The notes beneath the pieces were generated by a model. That model had not been told where the DNA came from. It saw nothing but the letters and a program-made list of their open reading frames with translations, and searched no databases. From Prorocentrum cordatum (Eukaryota; Sar; Dinophyceae; Prorocentrales; Prorocentraceae): a stretch of 64,000 nt of DNA. The position numbers and the translations under genes are program-made. The stretch lies in NCBI GenBank assembly GCA_963575745.1, contig CAUYUJ010000723.1, positions 40,001 through 104,000 of the forward strand, given 5' to 3'. Below are positions 1 to 9,904 of the stretch, one piece after another (position 1 is the stretch's first letter; the number at the start of each line of letters is the position of its first letter).

Positions 1-380
1 GTCCCAATGGCGCAGCTCGCATGCGTTTCCTCCGCCCAGGACAGCGCTTCGTGGCCCAATATGGAGCTCCACCGAAGGCCACAGCTGCACTCGCATGCGT
101 CACCCCCATCCAGGACAGCGTTTCGTTGCCCCACAGGGAGCTCAACTGAAAGCCCCAGTGCCGCAGTTCGCTTGCCTCTCCACCCACCCAGGACAGCGCT
201 TCGTGGCCCCATCGGGAGCTCCACCGAAGGCAACAGTTGCTGCACTCACATACCGTCTCCCCTACCCAGGACAGCCTTTCGCGGCCCACAGGGATCTCCA
301 CCGATCGCGATACTCACAACGACGGTACTCACAACTGCATATGGTTGGGTCCTTCGCCAGGCAAATTCTTGTGTCCCGAA
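1..380. repeat. End of 77-bp minisatellite, copy A
   Basis: Degenerate repeats of about 77 bp contain GTGGCCCCATAGGGAGCTCC, GCGCAGCTCGCATGCGT and CCAGGACAGCGCTTCG. The last units decay into a segment ending GCATATGGTTGGGTCCTTCG near 360. The array is cut by the window start. The same array, with more units, is at 24725-25440. Confidence 0.85.
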
Positions 381-580
381 GCTGGCATACCCTGAATTCC
401 GAGCCTGCGCTGCTGCTCAAGAGGCTCACTCAAAGAGGTGGAAAGTCGGCCCTGGTTCCAAGACCCCCCTGCTACCAAGCCATCATACTCACTGGAGATC
501 AGGGGCAGTCTGGTGAGAGTTGGATTGCTCGGTAGCAGAGATTTCCGAAACCAGGGGCCCCTTTCCCCCTCTGAATTGCC

Positions 581-1060
581 CTACTCGCTGCCGCTTGGAA
601 CCCAAATCCAAGGCGGAGGCAGGGCCCACGAGCCCAAGAGTTTCGGAGCGCCGCAGTGCCGCACTGGCGGAACTGCGGATTCAGAACCCCCCCCCCGACT
701 CCTTGCATCCTGGGCCCTACCTTGGATTTGGATTCCCATCTCTGGCGCGGCGGGACCGCGATCGATGGTCAGTGGCGCCGCGGCCGCCTCGCAGCCGGGG
801 CGCTCGCGGCCGGGGCGCCCGTGCTGCCCTGCAGCGCCTGGCGCAGGCGCGACTGCAAGTCCCTGAACCGGCCGCTGCAGCTCACAGGCACGCCCGCGCG
901 CCCAGCCTCCGGCTTCCGCAAGATAACGGCCACGCCGGAGCAAGGCCTCTGAACCGCAAACACGGCCCCCCCCCCCATCGTCGCAGCACTCAAAAGGGCG
1001 GAGGGGCGTCACGCTCAGGAGCACGAGAAACAGGATGAGGCCGAACGTCGGGACGCGCAT
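581..1060 (-). CDS. Possible first exon of a secreted protein, copy A
   Basis: An ATG at 1060 opens a frame starting MRVPTFGLILFLVLLSV, a good signal peptide followed by PFECCDD. The frame runs open to 581. Just after the signal peptide it crosses a C-run on the plus strand (about 967-976). In a neighbouring frame (993-769) the protein continues more plausibly as FAVQRPCSGVAVILRKPEAG with two cysteines, which suggests a G/C-run frameshift or length error. No family is recognised. The same arrangement is kept in copy B, but a recent duplication carries little information about selection. It could be one exon of a larger gene or a chance frame in GC-rich DNA. Confidence 0.3.
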   Translation of the reverse strand: MRVPTFGLILFLVLLSVTPLRPFECCDDGGGGRVCGSEALLRRGRYLAEAGGWARGRACELQRPVQGLAVAPAPGAAGQHGRPGRERPGCEAAAAPLTIDRGPAAPEMGIQIQGRAQDARSRGGGSESAVPPVRHCGAPKLLGSWALPPPWIWVPSGSE

Positions 1061-1406
1061 GGTATCCCCCGCCAGGTGCCGGAGGTCCTTTCGGAGAGGA
1101 TGATGCCGCCGCCTCTTGGCGGGCAGCGGGGGTAGCATTTGCAGCGGGCTGGGCCCCGGCCCTCCGCAGAATACAGAGCCCCTAGCCCCCCAGCCCCAAA
1201 CCCCAGACCCATTCAATGAAAGTCGAGGCCGAGCCGAGCTGGGCGATGGGGGGTCTTCGGGCCTCGGGGACTGGACATCGGACATTGGAGTCACTGTAGC
1301 GGGGGGGCTGCCGACTGGCGACTGGTGACTTTTATTGTTATTTTTCATCATTATATTCCATATCCCCTTCTATTATATCTTATTTCCTGTTTTTAAATGG
1401 CATTAC

Positions 1407-2464
1407 CTATCGCCCCCCACCTTCGAGCGCCAGGTGTGGCGAAAATCCTTGTACGAGCATGTGTTTTGCTCCTGTCAAGGGTCGCTGCCCCCTTGTGTGC
1501 CAGAATTTGTGGGCGGCCATGGGCCTCGGGACCTGGTCCCTCCAAAAGAGCAGGCTGGGCAAGACCCTCGCCGCCGACTGGGAGATATCCCAGATCTGAT
1601 CGCGCTGCGTCACGTCGACGCCGCAAGCGCTGGCGTAGGCATTCCCAAGTTGAATCAGATCTGCCTCGCGCTCTGATATGCCATGGGGGGGGGGGCCCAA
1701 GCAGGCGTTAGGTTCTCGGTCGGCGGAAGGCTGCCCCCTCCCCCCCGATCCCCGATCCCCGATCTGACTGGGCTGCTTGTTCGCCGCGTGCCGAATGCCG
1801 CGTGCCTATCGCCCTGCCAGATGCCCCCTCCCGGATGTCTCTCGCCCATGGCCCTCAGGCCGGGCTGGCGCGCGGACAGGCTGGGCACCACCACGCCGAA
1901 CTCGGCGAGGACAGCGCGGGCCCTCGCGTGCTTGCCCCGCTCCGTCTTGCTCCAGCCCAGACTGTCGAGGCCTCGAAACCGATGCCGGCGGGGCCGGGGG
2001 GAAACGGTCAAGTCAGTGCTCTGAGGTCTGGAGTCTGAGGTCTGAGGCGCAAGGCTCTAAGCGCAGGGCCACTACGAGGCACTCGGATTTTGGGGAAACC
2101 TCAAACCATAAAACCGACCCACGAGAAAACAATGAGCGCTACCTAGAAATATCGGTCGCGAGTGATCTGGGAGGGTTGGAGCCAGGAGCCAGGAGGAAGC
2201 AGGGGTGGTTTGGAGTTTGGGGCTTGCATTTTGAAGTCTGAAGCTTGCAGCCTGGCCGCCTGGCCCCTGAACCCTGACCTGGCCGCGCGCCCCCCGACCC
2301 CAGCCCCTGGGCTCCAGGGGGCCCCAATGGCCTCGCCCCGCTGCCGCAGCCGCTATCTCCCGGGCCCTCTGGCCGGAGATGCGCTGCTCTTCCAAGAGCC
2401 TCGCGCGCGCAGGGTCCCCCGCGGCCAGCAGGAAGGGCTTCGCGGGCGGGAGGAGCTCTAGCAA
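1407..2464 (-). other. Minus-strand open frames, possible exons, copy A
   Basis: Three successive minus-strand frames have protein-like composition. One, 2464-2072, contains LLELLPPAKPFLLAAG and looks helical. The second, 2011-1655, contains GLDSLGWSKTERGKHAR and RAVLAEFGVVVPSLSARQ. The third, 1700-1407, contains SEREADLIQLGNAYASACG and LLFWRDQVPRP. They could be exons of one minus-strand gene ending in or near the possible secreted-protein exon at 581-1060. No splice pattern or family could be established, and dinoflagellate introns often lack GT-AG ends. The short AT-rich patch at 1324-1400 holds nothing recognisable. Confidence 0.2.
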
Positions 2465-2647
2465 GTGGCGGACGGCTTTGCCCCACTCGCAGCCGCCCTG
2501 AGCGCCCGCCCCGGAGAGCAGGGGCGCAACTCAGAACCCGGCGCCACGCCGCCAGGCCCCACCAAATTTTCGAGACAGTTTATGATTTATTGGATTTGGG
2601 GTTTCGGGTTTTGGGTTTGGGCATTGCGATCGCAGATCAATCAACCT

Positions 2648-3224
2648 GATATTGCCACGAACCCCGACCTTGGAGGACAAGTGGGCGCGACTTGCGAGAC
2701 AACAGAACAGCAAAGAAGAGGATGCCTACAGCGCGCGTTGCGTTGGTTCCCGCGTTGTCCGTTTGACGCTGTGAGGGCTTGTCGAGGCGCCTCCAGCCGT
2801 CCCGGGGTCTTGTTGGGGCAGTCCCAGTGCTCTCTTGGGCGTTTCTGGGGGTTTGCTGGAGGCCTCTCGAGGCCTGTTGGGGCCTCTTGGGGGCCTGTTG
2901 GGGGTCTCCTGGGGACCTCTTGGGTTCCTGGGGGGCTGTTTGGGCGGGGAGCTCGAAATGTCAGTCCCCGCACCCAGCGGCCATGCGTGGAACACATCGT
3001 GGCGTCAACGGCCAACATTATTCTAAGATGCTCGATGCCGTGCGCAGCAATCAAAATCAATTAAAGGCCTGGGGAGGGCCAGAGTCCGCTGGCCAACGAC
3101 CACCATTCCTGTGAGATGTGCACTGACAAGCGAAGAATGGAAGTACACATGTGTAATTGGAGTGGAGCATACAAAGTGATGGTCGTCAATTGCTGGACAG
3201 CCCCTCCCGGCCATACGTGGCAAA
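2648..3224. repeat. R block, first copy (A)
   Basis: It begins CCTGATATTGCCACGAACC and holds G-rich degenerate GGCCTCTTGGG repeats (2860-2940). A segment follows with CACATCGTGGCGTCAACGG and ATTATTCTAAGATGCTCG. Related copies start near 5750 and 12749 in A, and near 27707, 30830 and 34908 in B. The later copies extend further and contain a second, diverged version of the CACATCGTGGCG segment about 247 bp downstream. No coding frame is convincing. Confidence 0.8.
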
Positions 3225-3720
3225 CTTTGATTGACTCGCGGGCTTACGGAAAACACCTTCGCCGTCCTCGCTCTGGCCGGGCCTCCCTGGAGGAGGGGAA
3301 GGGGCACGAATCCTGACCAATAACATGGTACGCCTCATGCCGATTGCCTCCCCGCTCTGGCTGAGCCTCCTTGGAGGGGTGGGAGAGGCACGAAACCTAA
3401 GACATACTATGATATGCAAATGCCCTCGTCGCTCAGTCGGGGCCTCCCTGAAGACGGGAAACGGAAGGAAGACCTCGACAGAGGGGCGCATTATGGGCCC
3501 GAATGCATCTGAGCCCGAAGTCAGTGCACAGTTTCGACTCCAGTCCAGCGAAAGGGACTTCCTAAAGAGCCAGGGGGGCAAGAGATCAGAATCAACTCCC
3601 TGTCTTCGCTCCTCCTCCTCCTCCTCCTCCTCCTTTTCCTCCTCCCTCCTTTTGGTCGTCATCCTTCTCCTCCTCGCCTTCCTCCGCCACCTTACTTCAT
3701 CATAGGGCCCCTCTCTACCT

Positions 3721-4345
3721 ATCGTCGTCGTCTTCGTCGTCCTCGTCGGCGTCGTCTCCGGCACCTGCCTCTCTCGCCCTGTGCCAGCGGGGCATATTGA
3801 TGTACACAGTTTTGACTCCGGCCGTCGTCGTCGTCGTCGTCGTCGACGTCGTCGTCGTCGTCGTCGTCGTCGTCGGCGTCGGCGTCTTCGCCTCGTCGTC
3901 GTCGTGGACGTCGGCCAGGCGGCCGGAGACAAAACTGTGTACATCAATGTGCCCCGCTGGCACAGGGCGAGAGAGGCAGGTGCGGGAGACGACGCCCACG
4001 AGGACGACGAAGACGACGACGATCCGCGACGATTGATGTACACAGTTTTGACTCCGGCCGTCGTCGTCGTCGTCGTCGTCGGCATCTTCGTCGTCGTCGT
4101 CGTGGGCGTCGGCGAGGCGGCCGGAGTCAAAACTGCGTACATCAATTTGCTCCGCTGGCACAGGGCAAGACAGGCAGGTGCCGACGACGTCGACGACGAG
4201 GACGACGAAGACGACGATGACCAGCGACGATTGATGTACACAGTTTTGACTCCGCCTGTCGTCGTCGTCGTTGGCGTTTTCGTCGTCGTCGTGGACGTCG
4301 GCGAGGCGGCCGGAGTCAAAACTGTGTTCATCAATTTGCCATGCT
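3721..4345. repeat. (GTC)n inverted-repeat hairpin array, A block 1
   Basis: Three hairpins lie in tandem. Each has a left arm TTGATGTACACAGTTTTGAC..CGGCC, a GTC-rich loop, and a right arm that is its reverse complement. Arms are at 3797-3823/3921-3947, 4033-4059/4119-4145 and about 4231-4254/4308-4334. For the first hairpin the complementarity continues outward through GCCTCTCTCGCCCTGTGCCAG and GAC/GTC runs, giving arms of roughly 100 bp (3721-3823 and 3921-4022). Open frames here, such as MYTVLTPAVVVV, are by-products of the triplet repeat. A pyrimidine CTC tract lies just upstream at 3605-3690. Confidence 0.9.
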
Positions 4346-4807
4346 GGCACAGGGCGAGAGAGGCAGGTTTGGGGGCCTGTGGGCGTCTTGGGGGCCTCTA
4401 GAGGCTCACGTGGGTCTCCCCAAGGCAACCAGGGAGGGCCAGGTAGGGCTTCAACAAGGCACCAAGGGCGCCCCGAGACCGGTCCCAGGGGGAGCGGTCG
4501 TGGCCAAACTCAGTCTGACGGAGTCTGTCGACGTACGTACTCGCAAGGTGCGCTGTGTGGTAGGCTGTCTGGTAGGGTAGCCTACTGTATGGCCAAAGTG
4601 GCCTATTCTTTAGGTATCTCATAGACTCCTGGACAGGGAAAACGCCCGACGAAGAAAGCTGTGTAATCGTGGTTGGCCTCTCGGGGGCCTCTGGACAGCT
4701 GTTTTGAAGCGTCTCCGGAGCAGCTTTGGGGCCTCATTTGGGCCTCCTGGGGGCCTCTGGGGGCCTCTAGGGGGCCTCTTGGGAGCTTGTTGAGGCCTCT
4801 TGGGGGC
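4336..4807. repeat. Spacer with GGCCTCTTGGG-type repeats, A block 1
   Basis: It holds degenerate GGCCTCTTGGGGGCC repeats at 4380-4400 and 4675-4807. Between them is a unique part with a small inverted repeat, GTAGGCT..AGCCTAC (4560-4585), and the palindrome GGCCAAAGTGGCC. Equivalent spacers are at 11071-11519, 29416-29878 and 33216-33680. No gene was seen. The repeat at 4793-4807 forms the 3' flank of the membrane-protein retrogene. Confidence 0.7.
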
Positions 4808-5007
4808 TTCTTTTTGTTCTCCCCCCTCCGCTCTGCAGCAATACTCATGTCACCTGAATATGTCTCAAGATTGAACGCCCCAACTGCCATAAAGCAAGTT
4901 TGTGCGAGCGTACCCGGGGCAACGCAGATCGCAACATGTGGAGGACACACATGATGAACGGTCTACAAGCTCAACAGGGGTAGCGTCGAACTCGGGCTCA
5001 AAACTCA

Positions 5008-5303
5008 CTAGTTGTTGATCATGATGTACGGCACAGGGGCATTCACGGCGCCGTCCTCGACGTCCGCCTCTGCCTTTCGGGCCTTCGCGTCGGGAGCGCC
5101 GACGCAGCACTCGTAGACGCAGCCGAACGTCAGGATGACGACCCCGAGGAAAAACCAGAGCCAGCACAGGTCGAAGTACCACTCCCACGCGAACCAATTC
5201 AGGAAGACGGGAAGGTGAACACGCCCGCGGCGAGAATTACAAATATGCCCAACAAGATGCCAGACATGCCATAGTCGCAGTGGCAATTGATGGGGCACGC
5301 CAT
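5008..5303 (-). pseudogene. Small two-segment membrane protein, frameshifted
   Basis: The frame starts at ATG 5303 (MACPINCHCDYGMSG), enters a hydrophobic segment (ILLGIFVILAAGVF) and then stops at 5199. The reason is four bases missing near 5215-5218 relative to the copy at 11723-12022. In the shifted frame the protein continues as FLNWFAWEWYFDLCWLWFFLG and VVILTFGCVYECCV, then a polar tail ending IMINN at 5008. The whole product would be about 100 residues with cysteine-rich flanks and two hydrophobic stretches. No family is recognised. The position just downstream of the leader relics supports the frame. This copy keeps the ATG but has lost the frame. Confidence 0.75.
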
Positions 5304-5380
5304 GCTCGCCTCATGCGGCCGCGCCCAGTGCTGAAGCGCGCGGGGAGCACGAACCCAAAAGTCGGAGCTGTCGAACCACG

Positions 5381-5417
5381 CTTGAGCCAAAATGGCTTGA
5401 GCCAAAATGGCTACGGA
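5381..5417 (-). other. Tandem DinoSL relics, perfect copy
   Basis: On the minus strand, 5416-5396 matches all 21 positions of the dinoflagellate spliced leader (CCGTAGCC..GGCTCAAG), with T at 5417 fitting the leader's variable first base. It is followed directly by a truncated leader, CCATTTTGGCTCAAG (5395-5381). Tandem full-plus-truncated leaders are the known mark of an mRNA that was trans-spliced, copied back into the genome, expressed and trans-spliced again (mRNA recycling). Confidence 0.97.
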
Positions 5418-5750
5418 GGCCTCTTGGGGGCCTCTTGGGGCCTTCTGTGGGCCTCTCACGGCGGAAAACTTGAATTTTCGGTTCGTGGTCCCTCTGTTGG
5501 GCCTCTCTTGGAGCCGTCTTGGGGCTCTTTTGGGCCGTCTCGGGCGCCTCTTGGGCCGTCTTGGGCCTCTCTTGGGCCGTCTTGGGCCCTCTTGGGGGCC
5601 TCTTGGGCGGTCTTGGGGCAGTCTTGGAGGCCTCTTGGGCCGTCTTGGAGCGTCGGGAAGCCGAAATGGCGCGAAGGCGAAAATCTGTCAAAAACCTATG
5701 TAAAATGAACGACGTTGGCCTTGTGGGGCTCTCTTGGGCGGCTTCTTGGA
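5418..5750. repeat. GGCCTCTTGGG degenerate repeats upstream of retrogene, A block 1
   Basis: Units of 10-16 bp such as GGCCTCTTGGGGGCC, GGGCCGTCTTGGGC and GGCGCCTCTTGGGCC are chained with irregular spacing. Translating them gives WGLSWAVLG-like shadow peptides on one strand and KTAQEAPKTAQ on the other. Equivalents lie at 12136-12430, 30490-30830 and 34296-34590. Confidence 0.75.
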
Positions 5751-7019
5751 AGCCAGGTGGGCGTGACTTGGGAGAAAAAAAACGAACAGCAAAAAGAGGA
5801 TGCCTACAGCGCGCATGACGTTGGTTCCCGCGTTGTCCGTTTGACGCTGTGAGGGTTTGTCGAGGCGCCTCCAGCCGTCCCGGGGTCTTGTTGGGGCAGT
5901 CCCAATGCTCTCTTGGGCGTTTCTGGGGGCTTGCTGAAAGCCTCTCGAGGCCTCTTGGGGCCTCCTGGGGGCCTGTTGGGGGTCTCCTGGGGACCTCTTG
6001 GGCTCCTGGGGGGCTCTTTGGGCGGGGAGCTCGAAATGTCAGTCCCCGCACCCGGCGGCCACACGTGGAACACATCGTGGCGTCAACGGCCAACATTATT
6101 CTAAGATGCTCGCTGCCGTGCGCAGCAATCAAAATCAAATAAAGGCCTGGGGAGGGCCAGAGGCCGCTGGCCAACGACCAGCATTCCTGTGAGATGTGCA
6201 CTGACAAGCGAAGAATTGAAGTACACATGTGTAATTGGAAGAGCATACAAAGTGGTGGTCGTCAACTGCGGGACAGCCCCTCCCGGCCACGCGTGGGCCA
6301 CATCGTGGCGCCAACGACCACCGTTTTTCTTAGATGCCCACTGCCGTGCGAATCTTTCAAAATCCGCCCACTCCAACTTGGGGGGGGGAATGCGTGTAAG
6401 ACATTTGGCTGTGCCCCTCAAGTCTTCCCGATCCACTGGGGCCCAAAATGACGTTTTGAGGGGGGCCTTCCCCGGGCCTATGACTTCGTGAACGCTTTAC
6501 CTGGAGCCTCGGGAGCCTTAAAAGAGCTCGAAAACAGCCCAGGAGGGCTCACACACAGCGCCAAGATAATTCGATCGGGCTTTAAAATGACCCGGGGTAA
6601 TCCCACGACGGTCCGATATGGGTGCGCGATGACCCACGCGGCCCCCAAGACGGCCCAAGAGTGCTCCTAGATGGCCGCCGAAAGAGCCAGAAGAGTCCAC
6701 CATGTTCTGAGTCCTATAGGAAACGTACATGTTTCGCTCACTCGTTTTTTTCGTCATGCAAGCGTCCAAGACGGCCCAAGGGACCGCCAAGAGCATTCCA
6801 ATACGGCCCGTCAGGCCCCTAAGTTGGCCCGAAGACGGCCCAAGAGGGCTCCAAAGCAGGCCTAGGCGCCTGCCAGATGGCCCGAGAGATCCCCAAGAGG
6901 GCCCCCAGCCTCAAGAGGGAGAACACATAAGATGGCCCCAATTGGCAAGAGGCCTCGAAGAATCCCAAGCTGCCACGGAGAAGCTCCCCAAATTATGCTA
7001 TCGGAATTCCCCAAAGCAA
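5750..7019. repeat. R block and CCAAGAGG spacer between blocks 1 and 2 (A)
   Basis: An R block (about 5750-6490) contains two diverged copies of the CACATCGTGGCG segment (near 6070 and 6300). It is followed by mixed spacer and by CCAAGACGGCCCAAGAG repeats in the opposite orientation (6640-6980). The equivalent in B is 30830-32096. No gene was seen. Confidence 0.7.
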
Positions 7020-7742
7020 AATTTGATTGACTCGCGGGCTTACGGAGAACACCTTCGCCGTCCTCGCTCTGGTCGGGCCTCCCTGGAGGAGGGGAAGGGG
7101 CACGAATCCTGACCAATAACATGGTATGCCTCATGCCGATTGCCTCCCCGCTCTGGCTGAGCCTCCTTGGAGGGGTGGGAGAGGCGCGAAACCTAGGACA
7201 TACCATGATACGCAAATGCCCTCGTCGCTCAGTCGGGGCCTCCCTGAAGACGGGAAACGGGAGGAAGACCTCGACAGAGGGGCGCATTATGGGCCCGAAT
7301 GCATCTGAGCCCGAAGTCAGTGCACAGTTTCGATTCCAGTCCAACGAAAGGGACTTCCTAAAGAACCAGGGGGGCAAGAGATCAAAATCCGCCGACCCCT
7401 TGGGGTTCATCGGCGTGTGAGATGTTCCCCCTCCCCAAACCCCTCCCCCGGGAGCCCGGTCCGGTCCATTTGGATGGGGGGGGGGGGGGGGTCCGGCCGG
7501 ACGGGCCGGACGGGCCGGAACCCCCCGGAGGTCTCATCCGCTCCCGAAAAACATGGAAAAACACGTGAAATTCGTGTAGGGACGCGTCTGGTGGCCTCGA
7601 AATGGGTTTGGGACGCCCCACGAGCGCTCCAAGACGTCCAAGTTTGCCCGAAGACGGGCCACGAGGCGTCCTCGACGGCAGAAGAGGTCCCCACGAGCTC
7701 CCCTGAGGGCCTCCGAGATGCGCTCCACAAGGGTCCCTAGAC

Positions 7743-9400
7743 GCCAAAATTGGGCCATTCCCTTCGTGAAATGTACATTTTAAAAAATTCAGCTTTGGAT
7801 CTTTCCGATGCTCCCCGACGGCCCAAGAGGCTCCCAAACCCGCTCCCAGACGGCCCCAGAAGCCTCGCAGAGGGTCCCCCACAGACCCCTAGAGGGCCCA
7901 AGATGGGCCAACAGGCGTCCAAGACGGCCCAAGAGGGCTCCGAAAACGGCCCCAAAAGCGTTCCAGGAACGCTCCGAGATGCTTCCCCGAAGCTCCACAT
8001 GGTCCCAGACGGTCCAAGAGCGATCATAAACATCGACGACGACCTCCCGACGGCTCACGAGGCCTCCCCAGACGCCCCCACAGGCATCCAAGATTCCCCC
8101 CAAGAGGCCCTCTAGACGCAAACAATCGTTTGTTTCCTTCGTAAAACGTATATTTTTTCACACGTGCGCTTTTGGGGGTGACGAAAAACGTGGAAAAAAC
8201 ACGTGAAATTCGTGGCCTCCGAGATGCGTTCCACAAGGGTCCCTAGACGCCAGAATTGGGCCATTCCCTTCGTGAAATGTACATTTTAAAAAATTCAGCT
8301 TTGGATCTTTCCGATGCTCCCCGACGGCCCAAGAGGCTCCCACACCCGCTCCCAGACGGCCCCAGAAGCCTCGCAGAGGGTCCCCCACAGACCCCTAGAG
8401 GGCCCAAGATGGGCCAACAGGCGTCCAAGACGGCCCAAGAGGGCTCCGAAAACGGCCCCAAAAGCGTTCCAGGAGCGCTCCGAGCTGCCTCCCCGAAGCT
8501 CCACATGGTCCCAGACGGTCCAAGAGCGATCATAAACATCGACGACGACCTCCCGACGGCTCACGAGGCCTCCCCAGACGCCCCCACAAGCATCCAATAT
8601 TCCCCCCAAGAGGCCCTCTAGACGCAACAAATCGTTTGTTTCCTTCGTAAAACGTATATTGTTTCACACGTGCGCCTTTGAGGGTGACCCCCGCTCCTGC
8701 ACGGCCCCAGAGCCCCCCAAACCCGCTCCCAGACGGTCCAAGACGCCTCCAAGAGGGTCCGTACATAGCCCTCGAGGGCCCCAAGACGCGCCAACACACG
8801 TCCAAGACGGCCCAGAAGGGCTCCGAAAACGGTTCCGAGAGCGCTCCAGGAGCGGTCCGAGTGGCCTCGAAGAGAGCTCCACATGGTCCTCGACCGTCCA
8901 AGGGCGATCAAAAACGCTGGCGACGGCCTCCAAACGGCTGAAGAGGCCCCCAAGACGCCCCAAGAGGCATCCACGATGCGCCCACAGAGGGCCTCTAGAC
9001 GCAAAAAATCATTTGTTTCCTTCGTCAAACATATATTGTTTCACACGTGCGCCTTTTGGGGTGTCCCCCGCTCCTGGACGGCCCCAAAGCCACCCAAACC
9101 CGCTCCCAGACGGCCCAAGACGCCCCCAAGAGGGTTCCCACAGAGCCCTCGAGGGCCCCAAGACGCGCAAACACACGTCCAAGACGGCCCAAAAGGGCTC
9201 CGAAAACGGCTCCGAGAGCGCTCCAGGAGCGGTCCGAGCGGCCTCGACGAGAGCTCCACATGGTCCTCGACGGTCCAAGAGCGATCCAAAACGCTGACGA
9301 CGGCCTCCCGACGGCTGCAGAGGCCCCCCAAGACGCCCCACGAGGCTTTCACTATGCGCCCCTGGAGGGCCTCTCGCTGTATAAAATCGCCCGTTCTCTT
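7743..9400. repeat. Tandem repeats of about 506 and 378 bp
   Basis: The stretch from 7743 recurs at 8249 (506 bp later) almost unchanged, with ATTCCCTTCGTGAAATG at both starts. Two further units, near 8628 and 9006 (about 378 bp apart), share TTTGTTTCCTTCGT and CACACGTGCGCCTTT with the first pair. A decayed unit starts near 9383. Between the short AT-rich hinges each unit is filled with CCAAGACGGCCCAAGAGGGC-like motifs. No coding frame is supported. Confidence 0.85.
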
Positions 9401-9511
9401 CGTAAAACGTGTATTTTTCGTACGTGCGCCTTCTGGGGCGCTCCGGGGCGGCCCGAGAGCCTCCCAAGACCGCACCAAGACGGTCCAAGAAGCCTCCACG
9501 AGGGCCCCGCG

Positions 9512-9904
9512 ACAGGAGAAGGAGGGGGGGGGGAGGAGGAGCAGGAGGAGGAGAAGGAGGAGGAGGAAGAGGACAAGGAGGGGGAGGAAGAGGAGGAGAA
9601 GGCCGGGAAGGGAAGGGGGATAAGGAGGAGGAGAAGGCGGGGGAGGAGGAGGAGGAGGAGGAGGAGGAGGAGGAGAGGAGGAGGAGGAGGAGGAGGAGGA
9701 GGAGGAGGAGAGGGACGAAGGGCGGGAGGAGGAACAGCAGGAGAAGGACAAGAAGGAGGAGGAGAAGAAGGCGGGGAAGGGAAGGGAAGAAGGACGTGGA
9801 CGAGGAGGAGGAGGAGGAGGAAGGGCAGGAGAAGGAAGAGGAGGAGAGGCAGAAAGAGGAGCAGGAGGGAGGAGCAGGGGAGGAGGAGAGGAGGAGAGGG
9901 AGCC
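9512..9904. repeat. Polypurine GGA/GAA tract
   Basis: Nearly 400 bases are almost free of pyrimidines on the plus strand, made of GGAGGA, GAAGGA and GGGG runs. Such mirror-like polypurine runs can form triplex DNA. The predicted arginine- and glutamate-rich peptides are artefacts of composition. Confidence 0.9.

Larger units (their letters stand above)
4808..5417 (-). mobile_element. Processed retrocopy of a trans-spliced mRNA, A block 1
   Basis: On the minus strand the segment starts with a perfect spliced-leader sequence (5416-5396), continues through a 5' UTR, a small membrane-protein frame and a 3' UTR, and ends in an A-rich tail (AACAAAAAGAA, 4818-4808). The same AGGCCTCTTGGGGGC (plus strand) borders both ends, at 5417-5431 and 4793-4807. 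This looks like a target-site duplication of about 14 bp, but the surrounding DNA is already made of such repeats, so the repeat could have been there before. Confidence 0.85.
3225..6860. repeat. Inner duplicated block 1 of copy A
   Basis: It starts at TTTGATTGACTCGCGGGC and matches block 2, which starts near 7020, unit for unit: a short GC-rich segment (3225-3590), a CTC tract (3605-3690), the (GTC)n hairpin array, the membrane-protein retrogene, and an R block. Divergence between blocks 1 and 2 is clearly greater than between copies A and B, so this inner duplication is older. Confidence 0.85.

Noticed and set aside
3186-4334. Ser-, Asp-, Val- or Arg-rich proteins in the GTC and GAC tracts
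   Set aside because: Their frames exist on both strands and in several phases because a triplet repeat has no stops. Their sequence changes with repeat length between copies.
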